Positions 1-12,249 of a stretch of DNA of 64,000 bases are shown in pieces; the first letter of the stretch is position 1, and each line of letters starts with the position of its first letter. The stretch is from assembly GCA_946122785.1 (NCBI GenBank), contig CAMGYJ010000008.1, positions 3,621,742-3,685,741 of the forward strand, in the 5' to 3' direction. Under the pieces are notes generated by a model. It searched no databases and had not been told where the DNA came from. It saw nothing but the letters and a program-made list of their open reading frames with translations. A program made the position numbers and the translations under genes. The DNA is from Linum tenue. Taxonomy: Eukaryota > Streptophyta > Magnoliopsida > Malpighiales > Linaceae.

Positions 1-1130
1 CTGATGCACGGGCGCCTATTTTAGAGGAATATTATGCAGATGGTGTGTTGAGTGCCGTTTATGCCTTTTGCATTCTCTTTTGGGCGCCTTAGCTAATCCC
101 TTGGATTTGCTTGCAGGTACGAGATTTGGCCGCATTGCTGACTTGATTAAGAGTCGGTATGAAAGGATGACTCTGGAGGAGCCTCAACAAGGAGGGTCCA
201 ACCTTGGGGAGTCTTCCCCCGCCTCGGTCTCCACTCCACAACCGCTGGTGGCTCCTATGGATAAAGGGAAGGGAAAGGCGCCCGGAGAGAAGACCACTGG
301 GGCATCGAGCGAGGCGTCCACACCCTTGGGCGCAGATGGCTTGGAAGGCCGCGTCATAGTCGAGGACGTGGATGATCAAGAGGATGAAGTGCCCTTGATC
401 ACTCGAGGGAAGAGAGGAGGCGCCCAAATGACTCCACCAGCAAAACGGCACAGAGCTGACAAAGGAGAGGGAGGCGTCGCAAGTCAAGGCGATGCCCAGC
501 CCCCACGATATGCAATCGTGGAAGGGCGCCTATTGGGGCCCGATGGAAGGCCCCCCATGATTCAGCCCAGGCGCACCGACTTGGGGCGGGTGGCCTTGTC
601 TTGTTCATCCACGAGCAGCAGTGGAACGTGGATGCGCAATGGGCCTGGCTCTTTCGGCGTCGAAACTTCTGCAGGTGCCCTCCTCGATCTCGGAGGATCA
701 TCCATGGGCTGAAGTCGCCCGAATGGGAACCAAGGTATGCTCATTCGCGCCTAAATTTGCCTTGCACGTTTTCCCTTTGTGCAAATGTTCCTCTTTTTTT
801 TTTTTTTTTTTTACTTGGGCGTTTTTTCACTTGGGCGTCTTATATTTGTGCAGATGCTCCTTCTTGCCGAGGCAGGCGCCCGGAAGACAGACCTGGCGAT
901 TGAGGAGTGCCGCGAGGCTCGGGCGTCTTTGTCCTCCATGAAGGACAACCTTGACACCACGACCATGCGCCGCGAGCAACTTGTGAAGGAGTGTGAGGAG
1001 GCGCAACACGTCCGAAACCTGATGTTGGATCCCGTTCGAAACCCAACGTCGGACCCCGTCCGAAACCCGACGTCGGATCGAGCGTCTCCGTCCGTCCGTA
1101 CTCCGGCGACGACCACCCATCCTGTCTAAT
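1..1130 (+). mobile_element. Decayed transposon gene fragment (gag/Transposase_28-like)
   Basis: Two partial reading frames lie in the same direction. The first (68-712) is rich in Ser, Pro and Gly with charged stretches and a basic KRHRAD segment. The second (about 854-1129) starts after a splice-acceptor-like TTTGTGCAG and has heptad-like charged sequence (EECREARASLSSMKDNL) suggesting a coiled coil. A low-complexity linker plus coiled coil resembles the C-terminal half of plant gypsy-type proteins with a Transposase_28 domain, but the diagnostic N-terminal domain is absent, so this is inference. A T18 run sits near 788-812, and imperfect 24-bp repeats (CGAAACCC.ACGTCGGA) occur at 1030-1080. 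The left side is cut by the window edge. I see no intact gene. Confidence 0.35.
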
Positions 1131-1560
1131 TGTCGTAGTCGGGCCACCCATCTCATTCCGATCCGGCCAGGTCTTGAATCTTGATCCATGGTGATTCCCT
1201 CGCCACAGCCGCCACGCAAGAACGAGGAGATTGAGAGGCACGGAAAGTGGATGAAAATGGTTGAGGGATCGTCGCACAATAAAAAAGTGGAAGGCAAATC
1301 GTTGCCCAGAATTGTGGGGAAAAAACGAAAGGCAAAGGCTAATTGTTGCCGGAATTTGCGGGAAAAAAAATGAGGAAGTTGAAGTCAGTATTTTGTTTAT
1401 CCATGGCGGCTACAAAAGCCGGCCAGCGGTTCCGACGGCGGCGGGATAGGCAATTCAATTAGGTTTTTTAAGTGTTGAGGGACAAAATAGACTTTTTCAT
1501 AAAATTATGGGCGGCAAATAGTAAATACGCGGGCGGCAAATATCGATTCACTAGCTTATC
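1131..1560. other. Intergenic, possible MULE right end
   Basis: GC-rich sequence runs to about 1450 and is followed by an AT-rich end (1478-1550) with GGGACAAAATAG and two GGGCGGCAAATA motifs. That end resembles the right terminus of the candidate Pack-MULE at 20448-21205 (GGGGCAAAATTG, then two AGGGCG motifs). No matching left terminus was found inside the window. I see no gene here. Confidence 0.25.
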
Positions 1561-1606
1561 AGTTCTCCATTTGCTACTACTTAAGAGTCGAAATCGTTAT
1601 GCTCAG

Positions 1607-2026
1607 TAGAGGTGGCAATTGGATCGAATTCGTGGATTCGTGGATTGGATTGGTGGATCCGTGGATCAAATGGATTGGATCCAATGGATTGGTGGATTCA
1701 TGGATTGGATCAAATGGATTGGTGGATTGATCCATGAATCCAAATGACATCCAAGGTTTGGACCAAAATGTAAATTTTGAAAAGTTTAGGTACTAAAATT
1801 TCATAATGAAAAATTTTAGGTACCAAAATGTAATTTTCCAATGATATTTTTCGTATAAAAATATGAATTTTAGGTACCAAAATGTAAAATATAAAAAATA
1901 TAGGTACCAAATCGTAATTTGCCATTTGGATCAAATGGATTGGATTTAAATGGATTGAATTAAGTGGATAATTTGATGGATGAATTGGATTGGATTCATG
2001 GATTTGGATCCTAATTGCCACCTCTA
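1607..2026. mobile_element. hAT-type MITE (420 bp)
   Basis: The ends form a perfect 14-bp terminal inverted repeat, TAGAGGTGGCAATT, with partial matching beyond it. The element is flanked by a perfect 8-bp target duplication, ATGCTCAG, at 1599-1606 and 2027-2034. The interior is built from GGATTGGTGGAT-like and TTAGGTACCAAAATGTAA-like repeats. An 8-bp duplication with a TAG(G/A)GGTG-type terminus is characteristic of the hAT superfamily. It has no coding capacity. Diverged relatives of the interior occur near 26640-26800 and 27585-27780. Confidence 0.87.
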
Positions 2027-2340
2027 ATGCTCAGTGTCATAGAGGCTTAGTGACTTCCATGGTTGTTGAGTTGACTTTAAAGTCGAAGGGTTGATGACAT
2101 TGCACACCATCTTCTCCTTGAGGAGGAAGGAATAGACATCAAGAATACTTCATCGCCATTTGTTTGTTGAGATGTCTAAGGCGAAACCTTTGCTCCCAAG
2201 GAAATGAAGAAGAAGAGCAGGCACGAGGAGTGATGGTACAAATTAAACGCAAAGAGAAATGACACTTTGATGGGATGGCAAGGTGCAAGTGATACCACAC
2301 TTCGTTATATACTAGATTAACGTCTGGTTCATTGGTCGGA

Positions 2341-3411
2341 ATACTTTTTATTATTATTATAAAAGATAGCTTGTATTACCAAGAAACCAGAAGATCACAA
2401 ACGATTACAACTCCGACTGGAGCCAAGCGGAAAAATTAAACCCCCCAATAAAAATAGGAAACAAAGAAAGGGATTTTTGAGCTGTCCTATGAACTACCCT
2501 ATTGTTCTCCCTGCCTAAAAATTGGACCCTACCACCTAGGGCTGGGAAAATAGACCAGACCGTTAGAAAAACCGTGGTCCAAATCGTACCGCACAGTTTG
2601 GTACGGACCGTAGACCGTGAAGTATGGTCTGGTCTGGTCCATGGTCTGTATTATTTATGATTTGATCTCTTGGTCTGGTCTGGTCTAGACCGCGGTTTAC
2701 CGGACCAAACCGTAGACCCAACTGACTTGTCAATACGTGTTAACAGCCCATTTGACCACTCTCCAAACTCCCACAACGACACCCAAGTCTCAACCTTAAT
2801 TTTGTGAATCTCTTCCCTCCTTCATTCACAACCACATTTAACCACAGAGTAGAGATAATCGTGTCTCCATATGACATTATGTTAATGTTTATGACATTAT
2901 GGTGCAAGTTGGGATGCTTTTACTTTGTATCTTTGTTATGTACTAAGATTTAGAGTATCAAAATTATTCATGCATGTTAGGATTAATGTTTTAAGGCAAA
3001 TAACAATTATTTTTCTTGGTTATTGGTTCAATTTTTTGTGTGGTTAACTAAACTAATTATTCATTTTTCGTTGAGTGTGGTCTACCTGGACCAGACCGCA
3101 CAGGCGTGGTCTGGACCAGACCGTATAGTCTGTGGTCTGGTCTATGGTCTATAATTTAGCCTCTCGGTCTGGACCGTAGACCGTATATATGGTCTGGTCT
3201 GGACCAGACCGCTCCGTTTCCCAGCCCTACTACCACCAGCCACCCCAGCAAGTAATTCTTGAACCTCATGAAGCACCGCTCCTCCCCGCCTATCCCAATC
3301 TCGTCCGAACAACACCTTCTCTATGACGACCTTGCCGTCCCCTTGATAGCAGACACCCTGTAATCCCAGAGACCGGCACCAAAGAATCACAGTGAGAGAA
3401 TTATAATACAC
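2341..3411 (-). mobile_element. LINE 3' end fragment, split by a MITE
   Basis: On the minus strand, 3411-3238 encodes the C-terminal part of a LINE RNase H domain (KVVIEKVLFGRDWDRRG, then HEVQELLAGVAGG). After the MITE at 2537-3229 is removed, the frame continues at 2536 with FLGRENNRVVHRTAQKS, the region that normally holds the last conserved segment (REgNrvAh.lA). The tail (2400-2341) reads TTGGTAATACAAGCTATC followed by a TAATAATAATAAAAA run, typical of plant LINE 3' ends. The piece is 5'-truncated and non-functional. Confidence 0.65.
2537..3229. mobile_element. hAT-type MITE (693 bp) inside a LINE
   Basis: The ends are TAGGGCTGGGAAA and its complement TTTCCCAGCCCTA, a perfect 13-bp inverted repeat. 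The flanking target duplication is CTACCACC at 2529-2536 and 3230-3237, a perfect 8 bp. Subterminal regions are crowded with GGTCTGGTC/GACCAGACC motifs on both sides, as expected for transposase-binding repeats of hAT elements. The middle is AT-rich with no open frame of note. It interrupts the LINE RNase H sequence described at 2341-3411. Confidence 0.88.
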
Positions 3412-3646
3412 CGAAGATTAAAGAAGGTAATGAATGTTTGTATGCGAAAAAACTATATCCAACATCGGTTTCTGACGTGACAACACACATGAAAATATAG
3501 TGAATTGTACACTTGTTTAACCAAACACAATTGATTAGTGCATGTGTTTGATAAATCACTTGTGTATGAGTACGTCTTTGTTTATACTGATTTTTTCAAA
3601 TTTTACAAAAGTTAGTATCATTATATAGATCATGTTAAATCATGTT

Positions 3647-4558
3647 TAGGGTGTTAGTCGGTGCGGTTTCGATTTAACCGCACCGAAATATCGGTTAACC
3701 GCAATCAAAATTGTCCCAAGATCGCTAACCGAAATCGAAACCGACAGAGACTTCGGTTAACCGAAAACCGCAAACATCGGTTTCGGTTTTCCATTGTGGT
3801 TAACCGAAACCGCAGGTTCTGGTTCACTTTCTCAGTTTTCGTTCATAAACCGACACCCAAAACCGAATTTCAACCACCTTTTTTAATGATTCACCCTCAA
3901 TTTTGAGTGACCTGCTTTTGTTTCAGCCTCTATAATCACACACCATAAAGTCATCTAAATCAATTGAACATAAAGCCTAAAGCAACCACACAATTCAACC
4001 ACAACTCCACAACATAAAGTCTACATGCCCACAATTCAACCACAAGTCACAATCACAACTAGACACAAATAACAAGTTCATTATCTCCAAATCATCAACC
4101 TAAATGATCCGAGGATCTTGCTCCAATTCATCTAACCCATAGTCATCATTTACTCCAAGATCTTCATCTAGCCCATAGTCATCAACCTAAGGTTCACTCT
4201 ATCGAGTGCAAAGGGGAGTTAGAGAGGGGTGACTTTCGAGTTCTAACTCTTAAAAACATTCGAGACTCTTGATGGAGGGTTGTTTGCAATAGGTGAGAAT
4301 TGGGATGTTTGGAATTGCGACTTTGATTGGTTTTGAATCTTACAACTTTTTCCCTTAGCCAAAGTAAAAAACCATGTAGTCACACTAGTAGGCGGTTATC
4401 GGTTTTCCTAATCGGTTAGTGGTTAACCACTAACCAAAATACTACTAACCGAAACCGAAACCAATAAGGAAGTAGGGGTTATCTGTTAACCACTAACCGA
4501 CTTTATCGGTTCGGTTATCGGTTAAAATCGATAACCGACTAACCGTTTATCACCCCTA
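3647..4558. repeat. Degenerate hAT-like repeat region
   Basis: The left part (3655-3850) and the right part (4390-4558) are both filled with CGGTTAACCGAAACCG-type palindromic motifs. The outer borders read TAGGG and CCCTA. No matching 8-bp target duplication was found, so either one end is lost or two old elements are adjacent. The middle (3880-4390) is unremarkable AT-rich sequence. Confidence 0.4.
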
Positions 4559-5534
4559 CTTGTAATTGACTTGAAAGTCCAAGTTACAAAAGTGCGTTGT
4601 GTTTGGGCTGGATGACTTTGGGCTTTCTTTACAAAAAGATTTGGGCCTGCTGTTGAGTTTAGCTATTGTATGAAGCCCACATAAAACCAAAAGGTGGGTC
4701 GATTTGCCAAGAGCCCTCCCGGAATTTGGGGTTCTAATGAGTAGGTGATTGCGGCTGATTTTGGGGGTTCTAGATGACTGATGGGAAATAAACGGAGAAG
4801 ACTTTAATACCCCTCCGTAAATCACTCTGATTGCTGCATTCTGAAAAATCAGAAAAAACCACAGGCAGATTACTAATTAAATCTAGCAAAATCTGTATGA
4901 TAATGTATATTTCTCTCCACTGACCTTACCGTTGGGTAGGGTCTTTTTTTTTTTTGGTTTCTTTTTACCGACACTACCAACGAAGCCTCTATATAATTAA
5001 TATCTCTAAATGCTGAAAACCTGAAAAAACGAACCGTCGGTTGGTTATTCAACGGAAGGAAGGGAGAAAAAAAAACCGTCGGTTGGTTTTGCTCTCCACT
5101 TTCTCACCACCTCTTTTTCCTCTCCAGCTCTCTGTTTCTGACTTTCTCTTCTTACACCTCGACCCTGCAGGCGGGAGACCTTCTCCCAAATCTGAAACCC
5201 CACAAACAGTGAAGAATTCAGATCTGGAACCCGAACCACAAGTGACCAATTTCCCCAATCGATCCAGCGTCGAGACCCGGCGGGAGCTTGAAATCAAAGG
5301 TACTTTCGTCGAACAGCTTGTTTGCATGCTTCATCCAAATGCTGCACAATTCGAAGGCGTTTTTTTTCTTCTGTGATTCAGTTTCCATAGAGAGCAGAAT
5401 TCCCTTTTGTCCGTACATGTGTAGTACTACTGCAAATGTTGACCGGTCTCTGTTCCCACATTCTTCAGGGGGACTGTTCCCTCGGCCACTCCGCCCGGCG
5501 ACGAAAAAGCGACATTACAGCCAACGCCGCGACA
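4559..5534 (+). promoter_or_regulatory. Upstream region and leader of the expansin gene
   Basis: A TATA-like CTATATAATT lies at about 4989-4998. The following roughly 500 bases have CT-rich plant leader character and a duplicated ACCGTCGGTTGGTT motif near 5033 and 5076. A leader intron is possible (AAAG/GTACTTTC at about 5300) but not proven. No upstream gene is seen. Confidence 0.35.
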
Positions 5535-7847
5535 ATGCAGCTTCTCCGTACCTCCCCGCACCTCCTCTGCTTTCTCACTCTGCTTCTCGCCTCCAAAATG
5601 TCCGCCGTTTCCGCCTCCGGCCAGGTTCCGGCTCACAAGCCGGTTTCCGACCAGCACTGGTACCCCGCCACCGCCACCTGGTACGGCAGCCCCGAAGGCG
5701 ACGGCAGCGACGGTATTTACTAATAAATTCCTCAATTCCGCAATTTTGTTAACAACGATTCAGTTTAATTTTGATGTACGTAAAGAGAGATCTGTAGAAA
5801 TTGAATTAGGGATTTTTTGTTTTTTGTTTTGGGGATTTATGAAATTGGATAGGAGGCGCGTGCGGGTACGGGTCGATGGTGGACGTGAAGCCGTTCCGGG
5901 CCCGGGTCGGGGCGGTGAGCCCGGTTCTATTCCGCAACGGGGAAGGCTGCGGTGCCTGCTACAAGGTCCGGTGCTTGGACAAGAGTATTTGCTCGCGCCG
6001 GGCGGTGACGGTAATCGTCACCGACGAGTGCCCCGGCGGCTACTGCTCCAACGGCCGGACCCACTTCGACCTCAGCGGCGCCGCCTTCGGAAGGATGGCC
6101 GTCTCCGGCGAGGGCGGCCAGCTCAGGAACCGCGGCGAGCTCTCCGTCATTTACCGCCGGTACGTCGTGTTGGTCATTTATTTTTTCCCTTCCTGGTCTT
6201 CACTGTCTCTGCTTCTGCCACTGCTACTGCTTTTTCAGTTGTCATTTTCTTTTGTCGGCTTTTAATTTTTATTTTTTCTCTCTCGCTCTCAGTTATTGGT
6301 CAGCGGCGCTGTGTTTGGTTGCACCAGTCATTTTCTGTTTTCCTTTTTTAACCCTGAACTAAGCATGTTAGTTAAATTGCTTTTTTCTGAAGGCGTGGGT
6401 GTTTTCGTCCGTGTAAAATGCACCAACAAACAAGCCTGAAAATTCTTACATTTGCTATTATATAATTGTTTAAAATTAACGAGAAAATTATGAGAATTTA
6501 GTTAGTTAATTACTTTTGGTTTGCTAATTACGGCGAGATTACAGGACGGCGTGTAAGTATCCGGGGAAGAACATAGCGTTCCATGTGAACGAAGGGTCGA
6601 CGAATTACTGGCTTTCTCTGCTGGTGGAGTTCGAGGACGGCGACGGCGACGTTGGTTCCATGCACATCCGACAAGTAATTATTATTCTCACCTACTTTTC
6701 ACTTCTTCTATTCTTTCCTCTCTCTGCTTTGTTTGTTCACACGCTCCAACGCTTTTACCATCTAAATTGTTGACTACGTAATTAGAGGGGACAAAAAACT
6801 TACTAATCTTTGGTTAGGGTCCAGTAATAATCTATCTTTAAGCAAGATCTTTGATCTCGCTTTCACTTTACAAGTGCTTAAGCTTGTGCCCTTTGGAAAA
6901 GGCATGCCCACAGCTTCCAACTGCCAACTTTAGAAAATCAATTTCTGTGTCGGTAATGATCTCTCTCTCCCCCCATGCACTTCGAGTCAATCAAAGCGAG
7001 AGCCAAATCTGAAAGATTCTTCCTTTTCTTTTGTGCTTAGTGTAGAAGGAAGGTGCTTGTTTTCCGGAGTGGTGCACTTTAGTTTAGTTTGTGTATCATC
7101 ACAAAAAAAAAAAAAAAAAGAGACTGGATCTTAAGTGGGCTCAGATCTGTGTCCACATTAAAGTTAATCAAAAGCAATAAGGCAAAATGGCCCTAAAGCT
7201 AAAGGCCCACAAAGTACAACAAAGGCCACTACTAATTTTGCTTTCCCCCACATGACTCGTTCTACTCTAGCATTTCTTTTTGTTAATGTTGGCTACATGT
7301 ACATAAAGGTTGCAGTACTGTAGCCACTTCCCTGGAGAAAAAAAAATAAATGTGCATGTGACAAAAGGGTCCACTTCTGACAACATTTATGAAAATTTTT
7401 GAATGTGTTTATTATGTATATGGCAAAGTCCAAGAGAGTTCACCCAACCTTAGCCATTTCGTAGCCACGAAGTGTGTTGGGTGGTCTAAATATCTTGTCC
7501 CTTCTTCCACATTTAGGGTGGAGACTGGAGAGTGTTCCATGTCGCTTAACACTAGGGTTGAGTAACCCAACCCAACCCACAAAGAGATAACTAAGAGTGC
7601 TGCACGTTCTCATGATAACATGTAATGTTGTTGGTTGCAGGCGGGCGGGAGTGAGTGGATGGAGATGAAGCACGTCTGGGGTGCAAACTGGTGCATAATT
7701 GGGGGCCCATTGATGGGCCCATTCTCGGTGAAGCTCACCACTCTGTCAACGGGCCGATCCCTCTCGGCCCGGGATGTGATCCCGGGGAATTGGTCGCCCA
7801 AGGCTACCTACACTTCTCGACTCAACTTCTCTCCTTCCAAGCCATGA
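5535..7847 (+). CDS. Beta-expansin (EXPB)
   Basis: Four exons: 5535-5712, 5853-6159, 6545-6674 and 7641-7847, giving 273 residues, usual for the family. The product is a secreted cell-wall protein that loosens non-covalent wall polysaccharide contacts. Residues 1-27 form a signal peptide (LLCFLTLLLAS core). The double-psi barrel domain begins at ATATWYGSPEGDG and carries GGACGYG (residues 60-66), Cys pairs, TDECPGGYC and the HFD motif at 130-132 with its Asp. The C-terminal CBM63-like domain contains WMEMKHVWGANWCI and ends TYTSRLNFSPSKP. The start was chosen because the signal peptide begins there; an upstream in-frame ATG at 5436 would bury it. Exons are strongly GC-rich against AT-rich introns. 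Beta- rather than alpha-expansin is supported by the long N-terminal segment and the HFD context. No defect is visible. Confidence 0.93.
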
Positions 7848-10800
7848 ACATGAATCAAGGCATTTGGGGACTCTCTGTTTCATGGGTTTTTGAAGAAAAT
7901 TAGCCCCTTGGATTATATGCTATCTTTTCGAGGGTCTAATATATCTTTTTTTTTATGTTTTTTTTTTTTTTAACCTTTGCAAGGTCGAGTGTGTTTTGTT
8001 TGTTTGTGTGTTTGTAGCCCTCTCCAAAGGGAGAGTGAGCTGTATTTACTTGTCTCCATAGGGTTACGTAATGTAATGTAATGGGTTGGTTGTTTTGCTT
8101 TCGGGTTGTTCTTGTTTTGGTGCAAGTTTTTATTGTTCTTGTTGTTGTAGGACCTCGTACCCTACGCAACGGGTCTTGAAATCAATGAGAACTACTTGCT
8201 TGGATTGAATAAGGTACTATTTTTCTTTTGTTCCTTCTGTTATACGTCCAATCAAGGTCATGATTATGACCCAACTTCTTCACAACTGTGATGAGGACAA
8301 AATTAAAAGACACTGAAGTTTTCTGTCTTTCAAGAGTGTTCTTGTTTACGGCATAAGACAACAAGGGAGAGAACCATTATTTGGAAGTTTGGTTTTAATC
8401 GTCAAATTGGCAAACCCTATGATTACATGTATCAATCAGTAACCAAATTTTGATAGCAACCAAATCGCAAGCAAGCGGTGTACATTAATACTGTGTGTTG
8501 GAGATGAAAGAAACAGAAACGGTCCCCCCATATGTGAAGTGGGAACTGTAGGCATGTGATATTGTGATGTGAGGGAGATTGAAAACGTAATCCTATTATC
8601 GGATGACAACACACAATCATCCCTCCCTCCCTTCCCCCATCCAACACTGGCCTTTCACGACTTTGAGTTTGATCTTTGATGTGATCCACCAATTCAGTAA
8701 CTTCAACACATAATTGAAAAAGTAAGAGGAAAAAAAAAACTAACAAGATATCATTGACAAAAAGGACCAGAACAAACGTGCATGCAACAATTTTCTTTTT
8801 GCAAAATTTCAATAGTGTATTTCAATTGTATATCGTTACCCTGCCCGGTTTTACCTGCATTCCTATTTTTGATTTGAGCTTTGAACTCACATGGATCAAA
8901 CACGAAAGTCTGGGGAGCAGTGATAACCCCAACCAAAGGCCCAAACGGCCCAACTACTCTGAAGTATCTATGTTGGACGAGTCCCTTAGATTTGATGGGG
9001 GGATGAACATAACCGAAAACCAGTGCTATAGTGTCCCTAACCCCAATTTCATAACAATATACCAACATATTAGAGCTTATATGTCTAGCCCATTTTATGT
9101 TATATTCGGAAGGATAGCACAAAATGGGGGAAAGATTACGAAAGATACTATACGAAGGATAGCTACGTACGAGGTCATAGGAAGTATGAAAATGAAAGAC
9201 ATAACATTCTCAACATCGAGTAGCAATACTTAGAGTTCTTAGATATTCATAGAAAGCATAAAAAATAAAGACACGAGATTCTTAGTCGTAAGTCCTAAAA
9301 ATTCATATAAAGGGTGGAAAAATAATATCTCGTGACAACATAAGCATAATCTTCTTCTGAATCCTCACCTTGATCTTGCTACAACTCATAAGTTTTACCC
9401 ATACTTCTATGAGATTATTTTAATTCAATCATAATGCTTAATTATTAAACTAATTTAACGTCAAAACTAAAAGATCATGAGTACTCACATTGCTAGGGGA
9501 ACAACATCTCCTACTCTTGGATAGATCTTAACACGCAAAATGCATTTTTTGCAACTTATAGGTCCCAAACGAGAAGATATCATCTTCTAGGAGGACTCAT
9601 GCTACTAAGAAAGTTGGATGATTGACTATGATTTCAAGGACTATTGCAATTGTCGCTCCAAGAAATGTAGGGACAAGAGGTTTGAAATTAGATAAAGATT
9701 TTTTTTCAAATCTTAATAGGAGTTGGATTGCTATTCCAACAAGGATTAACACTAATTGATCCATTTAATCGTATTCCAGCTAATATGCCACACCAATTAA
9801 AATTAGACGGTAAACTTTAAAGTCCGAATATAAATACTAATGCAAAAAAAAAATACAAACAGAAAATTCTAGACCAACTAGAAAAGTGTATTCAATGATT
9901 TTTTTTCCAAGAACTCTAAAAATGGATTGGCTATGTATAGTCCAAGATTTATTTGACATGCTAAACATTGTATCATCTCTTATGAGTATGACATTCTACT
10001 TGCAAGCGAGTTTGAACGATTTCTAAAGAACCACTGCTTAGGCTAGGTAAGGTGGTGGCATGGGGGCACATTTTAATGTCATTTTTTATGGACAATAAAA
10101 AAAATTATTAAGCACATGGTAGAGGATTTAAACACTATAACCTCTACAAATTTACAACTACTAAGCAGGCATACCTGCTAACTTGGTATACAAGGAACAT
10201 ACTTTGCTATCAAACTAGCTAAACTAGTATTCTACTAACCAATACATAGACAACTACATTTAACTCCAATCAACCTGGATTGCAGTACTACCCATCCTGG
10301 CCAATTCTACAATATGTTTAACCTTCCCCACAGTAGCGGTAGAGTCCAACCTAGCTCTTCCATGCAATTTTGTACATCTTTCACGCCAAAGTTGTTTTTT
10401 TTTTTGCCCCATTGATGCAAAGCAAAATTTGTTATGTTCTTAATTTTCTTTTTCCATTTAGGTTCTGACCAAGGGTTAAATAATCTCTACTCTATTCAAG
10501 GACACCAAATATGTTTGTAGGGTCAAACTATCTATTGAGGGTAATCATAAAAACCCATGAAGGTTCCTTTCTAAGGACACTGTCATCACTTTTAAGGCAT
10601 TAGCTGGTAGTCACACTAATCTAATATCATAGTTTAAGACCCTCAAATTTGTTGTCGAACTCTGAACTGACAGTTATTCATACCAATGAGGGAGTGTTGG
10701 ACAACCCTTGTCTTCTCAAGAGGTGTCAAATATCGATAATGTTTTTGTCGAGATGAACAGAATGGCCGGTCTTGCTCCCATTATAAGATGTTGACAAATG

Positions 10801-11424
10801 ATGGCTTGTGAATCATGGGGTGTGTGGTTTTTCTAGCCTAATTTTTGTGTTTCTTGCACAATTTTCCTATTCTCATTTTACTTTCTTGAAAACTAACATG
10901 GCGTGTTTCGCATTGGATGCAGAATGATGCATGCCTCTAAGACGATAACGGGTGAAATAAGAAAATTACCTGAAAAGTGATAATCCTTCTCTATAGCGCT
11001 CAGCTAGGACACAATGGCCATTCCGATTTCCAATCCCTGAATTACCACTTTCCATCTTGCGCAATGTAGCATGTAGGGGTAAGCATATAAGCACATTGAT
11101 TTGATGGTGAGTACAATTAGCTTATTCAATGGCCGAGTGATGGGCTGAAGAAATTGAAATCACAACATCAGTGCACTGTGGGCTATACTCAAAAGAACCC
11201 ATAGGGGGATCCATTTGGGTTGCATGGCTGAGAAGGCCCATGCTCAGGTGAGCCCATTTTTCAAATTTGCTCGATTTGGCCGGGGGTATAGTTTGAATGT
11301 GTGTGTTGTAAATTCTCATACTCATGCCGTGCTCATATTTATGTTTAATGAAAACCAAATTAGTTAATAGTTAAAATAAAAACTCATCCAGCCAACAGAA
11401 CACGCAGAAAACTAGTTCTAACAA
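7848..11424. other. Intergenic region, no recognised gene
   Basis: It begins with the probable 3' UTR of the expansin gene. An open frame at 8754-9233 (159 codons, +) has no recognisable domain. The 9700-9850 stretch weakly resembles 12880-13080 and may be LTR-derived. The 10060-10400 stretch has the look of old retroelement sequence but could not be classified. Nothing here is supported as a gene. Confidence 0.35.
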
Positions 11425-12169
11425 TCAAAGTTTACTAGCTTTCTGTACATGATTATGGGCAGTCATCCATTGCTTCCCCAAGGCAATCAGCTCACCATTA
11501 CTTCTTCTTCTAACCTCTATCACCACTGAAGCCAGCCTTTCCTTCACTCCAACAACCTTTGCTTCTAACTCAATCTCTTCCTGACAATTAACATATTCAA
11601 TTATCCATCCATCCATATCAAAACATCCAAAAACAGTACTAATTTAGGTTACTGTGATAACTTGAAGGACTAAATTGTCCATTAAATAAAACCACAAGGA
11701 CGTGGGTAGCAATTGACCATGCCCCCTGTTTCTTTGCTCACCTGCAATTTGGCAGTGGAGAGGAAAGAGATGGTGAAATCAACGGAAGCCTTCAGATGGC
11801 CGACCAATGAGTAAATTGCAAACGCACTCAGATCGTCGATCATCGTCGCCATCGCTCCGACGTGCCAATTCCCATCTCCGTCCTGATTAATCCAAACCCG
11901 AATCAAAGAGAGAGAGAGGAAATTAAAACTCCATCGACCTCAGAAGAAAAAAACAGAGGAGGAAGAAGAAGGAGAAGTCAACTGACAGTGAGGCGATTGG
12001 GGACGGTGAAGTGACAGCGGATGAATCCCTTGCGCGACTCCACAATCCGGAGGCCGCCCATGGTCAACCCTTCCAGTTGACTATGGGGAGCTTTGGAACG
12101 TTCTTCCAGCCCTCTGTTCGATATCGCCACTCTGTCGTCCGTTGTCTTCCCGGCTTCGCCTCCTCCCAT
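11425..12169 (-). CDS. Acyl-CoA thioesterase-like hotdog protein
   Basis: Three exons on the minus strand: 12169-11987, 11882-11742 and 11580-11425, encoding 159 residues. All junctions are phase 0 with GT-AG borders. The product is a single-domain hotdog thioesterase of the ACOT13/PaaI type, expected to hydrolyse acyl-CoA thioesters. The family core is visible as DGNWHVGAMATMIDDL with the Asp pair, followed by VGHLKASVDFTISFLSTAK and EVRRRSNGELIALGKQWM. The N-terminal 30 residues are charged and low-complexity, and no clear targeting peptide is seen. I recall a close Arabidopsis relative, At3g61200, but this was not searched. Start: the ATG at 12169 follows a TATA-like element by about 60 bases; an upstream in-frame ATG at 12250 would start before that element. 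Substrate is unknown. Confidence 0.88.
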
Positions 12170-12222
12170 TGCTGTCTCTGTTTTCTGGGTTGGTGGAGTT
12201 GAGGGCCTATGACTTTTGGTTT

Positions 12223-12237
12223 GTTTTTTTATATATG
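12223..12237 (-). promoter_or_regulatory. TATA-like element of the thioesterase gene
   Basis: The minus strand reads CCATATATAAAAAAA, about 60 bases upstream of the ATG at 12169. The spacing fits a TATA box with a short leader. Recognition is by motif and position only. Confidence 0.4.
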
Positions 12238-12249
12238 GAGAAGATAACA

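Noticed and set aside
3647..4558. One intact hAT element
   Set aside because: Borders look right, but the flanks (ATCATGTT and CTTGTAAT) are not a duplication; listed only as a degenerate repeat region.
5436..5534. Upstream in-frame ATG for the expansin
   Set aside because: It would place 33 hydrophilic residues before a clear signal peptide.
8754..9233. 159-codon open frame
   Set aside because: No domain, no splice or promoter context, and an overlapping long frame on the other strand; more likely chance in repeat-derived DNA.
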